NCBI GenBank assembly: GCA_020137815.1
Contig: CM035360.1
Span: forward strand, 7,207,743 to 7,271,742
Length of the DNA: 64,000 nucleotides
Direction: 5' to 3'
From: Hormiphora californensis
Lineage: Eukaryota > Ctenophora > Tentaculata > Cydippida > Pleurobrachiidae
Position numbers and translations under genes: made by a program. The notes beneath the pieces were generated by a model. It worked only from the letters and a program-made list of their open reading frames with translations. It did no database searches and was not told the DNA's origin. This document shows positions 62,368-64,000 of the stretch, one piece after another; positions within the stretch are counted from its first letter, which is position 1; each line of letters opens with the position of its first letter.

Positions 62368-63003
62368 TTAGGTGATATGCGGTTTTTTGCCGTAGTTTCT
62401 ATTGAGCACTGCAAAAGTGGTGAGGGTTGAAAAATAACTTTAAATTTTTTTGCCATGCTATGCAGTCTGTCGTTCGATCTCGCGTAAGCCGACAGACTGG
62501 GAACATGTCAAGTGTTTGGGGGGTGACAACCTGTCACAACTTTCCACCCCAAAACTGATTGGCAAACGTTGCTGGCCCCCGCAGCGCGGGATAAGGCAGC
62601 GCTTTTCAACAAAACTGACAACTTCAAAAATCCGACTTTAATTTTTTTTAAAAAACATCCAGAAAATGTCCGCGCGTCGTCAAGGACTTGAAATTTGCGC
62701 CGCACATTTGAGTGAATCATGCGCCCCGGCTAAAATTTTTGCTTAAAACGCTGCAACAAGTGAACGCGCAGTCATTTTACACTTGCAGCTTTTTATTTTA
62801 GATTTTGGGGCAAATTTCTTTTTTGATTTTTGTGGCCCACGTTAAGATCTGGGCGTTTTAGTGTCAGCACTCACGGTTTTTAGGGGTGGGGTAGGGTTGG
62901 TGACGTAGACACCTGGTGCGACCCCCCGTACACAGGTGTCGGCTCTACCCCAAAAGGGTCGTTTCTTTCAAAGAATGTTGCACGCGAGTCGCGATCCACT
63001 GGA

Positions 63004-64000
63004 CTTTCAAACTTTTCAACACTACTTAAACAAATTAATTTGAGATCGAATGTATCAACAGCCCACGATGGGCAGTCCCATGTCTGACACAAGAGACGAG
63101 ATGGCTGATCCACCTGATATCCAATGTGAGCTGGAGAAAGTTGAAGAAATGCTCACCCAAATGAACCTGTTTGCCTACTACAAGATAACGGAGAAATGTC
63201 TGGAAACACCGAACGTTCGGTCAGTAGAAATGACTTGTGGAAGGTTATAAAAGGTCGCCTATGAGCGCTTTGGAACGAAGCTACCCAATGCAACAAACCA
63301 GCTCAGAATGTAATAACAGTGACGCTATACCCTCGTCAAACTTGGAAAGCAACAAGACGAACGGTTTATCCAATTCCGGGAAGAACTCCAGCTGACTATC
63401 AAAGAACCACTTCAGCAACTTCAACCATCTTATGCCCAACTTGCTATGTCTGGAAAACCTCCACCCCCTCCATTCCTACAGTGCTCCCAGCTGCCATACC
63501 TCTTACTACCCCTCCAACAAAACCATCATACAGGAAAATCGTCGTTGACTGCAAAGAGCTGATGTTGATGAAGTACACAGGCTCAGTGAGACTGCCCTAT
63601 CAAAAACGAAAGTCTCTCGGGGGTCAGAGAAAAAATGCGGTTATCATTACTGTGCCCAGTACTGATGGTGATAAGGCACAGATGCCCTCAATAAGGACCT
63701 CTCTTCAACAACTGTCAAGTTCGATCCGAACCCACTTGCAAGATAACAGTCCTCAACTTCCCTCTTACTGATTCCATGAGGCAAACTACTGATCGCTCGG
63801 TGAGGTGCCAGGAAATACTTGGTATGCTTAAGGAGAAAAATGAGCAACTGGACAATGATAACATTGATGTGATATACTACAGGGTAAATGATCGAGTCCC
63901 TGATACATGTACAATTGGACTAAGCTGCCTACTACAATCAAACGGCAGATACTGGGACAAGGAGTAGTCTTGTTGGTTATATGGCGTGTAGGGTGGTGGA
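63004..64000 (+). pseudogene. LINE 5' end, second copy, with broken ORF1
   Basis: Starts with the same leader (CTTTCAAACTTTTCAACAC) and ATG at 63050. ORF1 is interrupted by several single-base indels (for example near 63170, 63250, 63320 and 63410). Continues beyond the window. Confidence 0.8.

Larger units (their letters stand above)
56068..64000 (+). repeat. tandem segmental duplication, copy 2 (runs off the window)
   Basis: Direct repeat of 43430 onward. It contains the 5' exons of the FBXW10-like gene, all its intronic elements, the upstream inverted exon block and the start of the LINE. Net length is about 135 bp shorter than copy 1 over the first 7 kb, from many small deletions and a shorter (GA)n tract. 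Confidence 0.85.

Overview
The window looks like nuclear DNA of an invertebrate animal. It has multi-exon genes with short GT-AG introns, two class A-type GPCRs, dense dinucleotide microsatellites and many inverted-repeat (foldback/MITE) elements plus a CR1/L2-like non-LTR retrotransposon. A sponge-like or cnidarian-like source is plausible, but I cannot fix the taxon from sequence alone.

Layout. 143-8458 (+) is the 3' half of a GLG1 (Golgi apparatus protein 1) gene, whose large intron is filled with foldback elements. 9555-12893 (+) is a small C2H2 zinc-finger gene behind a promoter-like stretch with two CCAAT/E-box pairs. 13457-14497 (-) is a solitary retrotransposon ORF1-like coding region between two (GT)n tracts. 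15912-16912 is a three-layer nested foldback. 17740-18843 (-) and 37333-38571 (+) are single-exon GPCRs. 18.9-25.7 kb is gene-poor. 25748-34394 (-) is an unrecognised gene: a 7-codon first exon, a huge Ser/Lys-rich exon with two decapeptide arrays (KSxTP, then KSxSP), and ordinary small 3' exons. Its big exon carries at least eight apparent frameshifts.

39535-48981 (-) is an F-box/WD40 gene resembling FBXW10, traced here through about 21 exons. Its 5' two thirds, with the DNA upstream and a full-length LINE (50498-55176), lie in a direct tandem duplication: copy 1 starts near 43430 and copy 2 near 56068, running off the window end. The copies differ mainly by 1-2 nt indels, so the duplication may be real or may be an uncollapsed haplotype or noisy long-read assembly. 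The LINE sits in one arm of a foldback whose intact other arm defines the insertion point.

The genes do not form a pathway: GLG1 is a Golgi glycoprotein, FBXW10-like an SCF-type substrate adaptor, the GPCRs are surface receptors and the zinc-finger protein is a likely transcription factor. The most unusual items are the KSx[S/T]P decapeptide gene, an 842-bp element ended by G and C homopolymers with an 8-bp target duplication, the nested telomere-motif foldback, and a tiny dispersed element that occurs as single or paired units.
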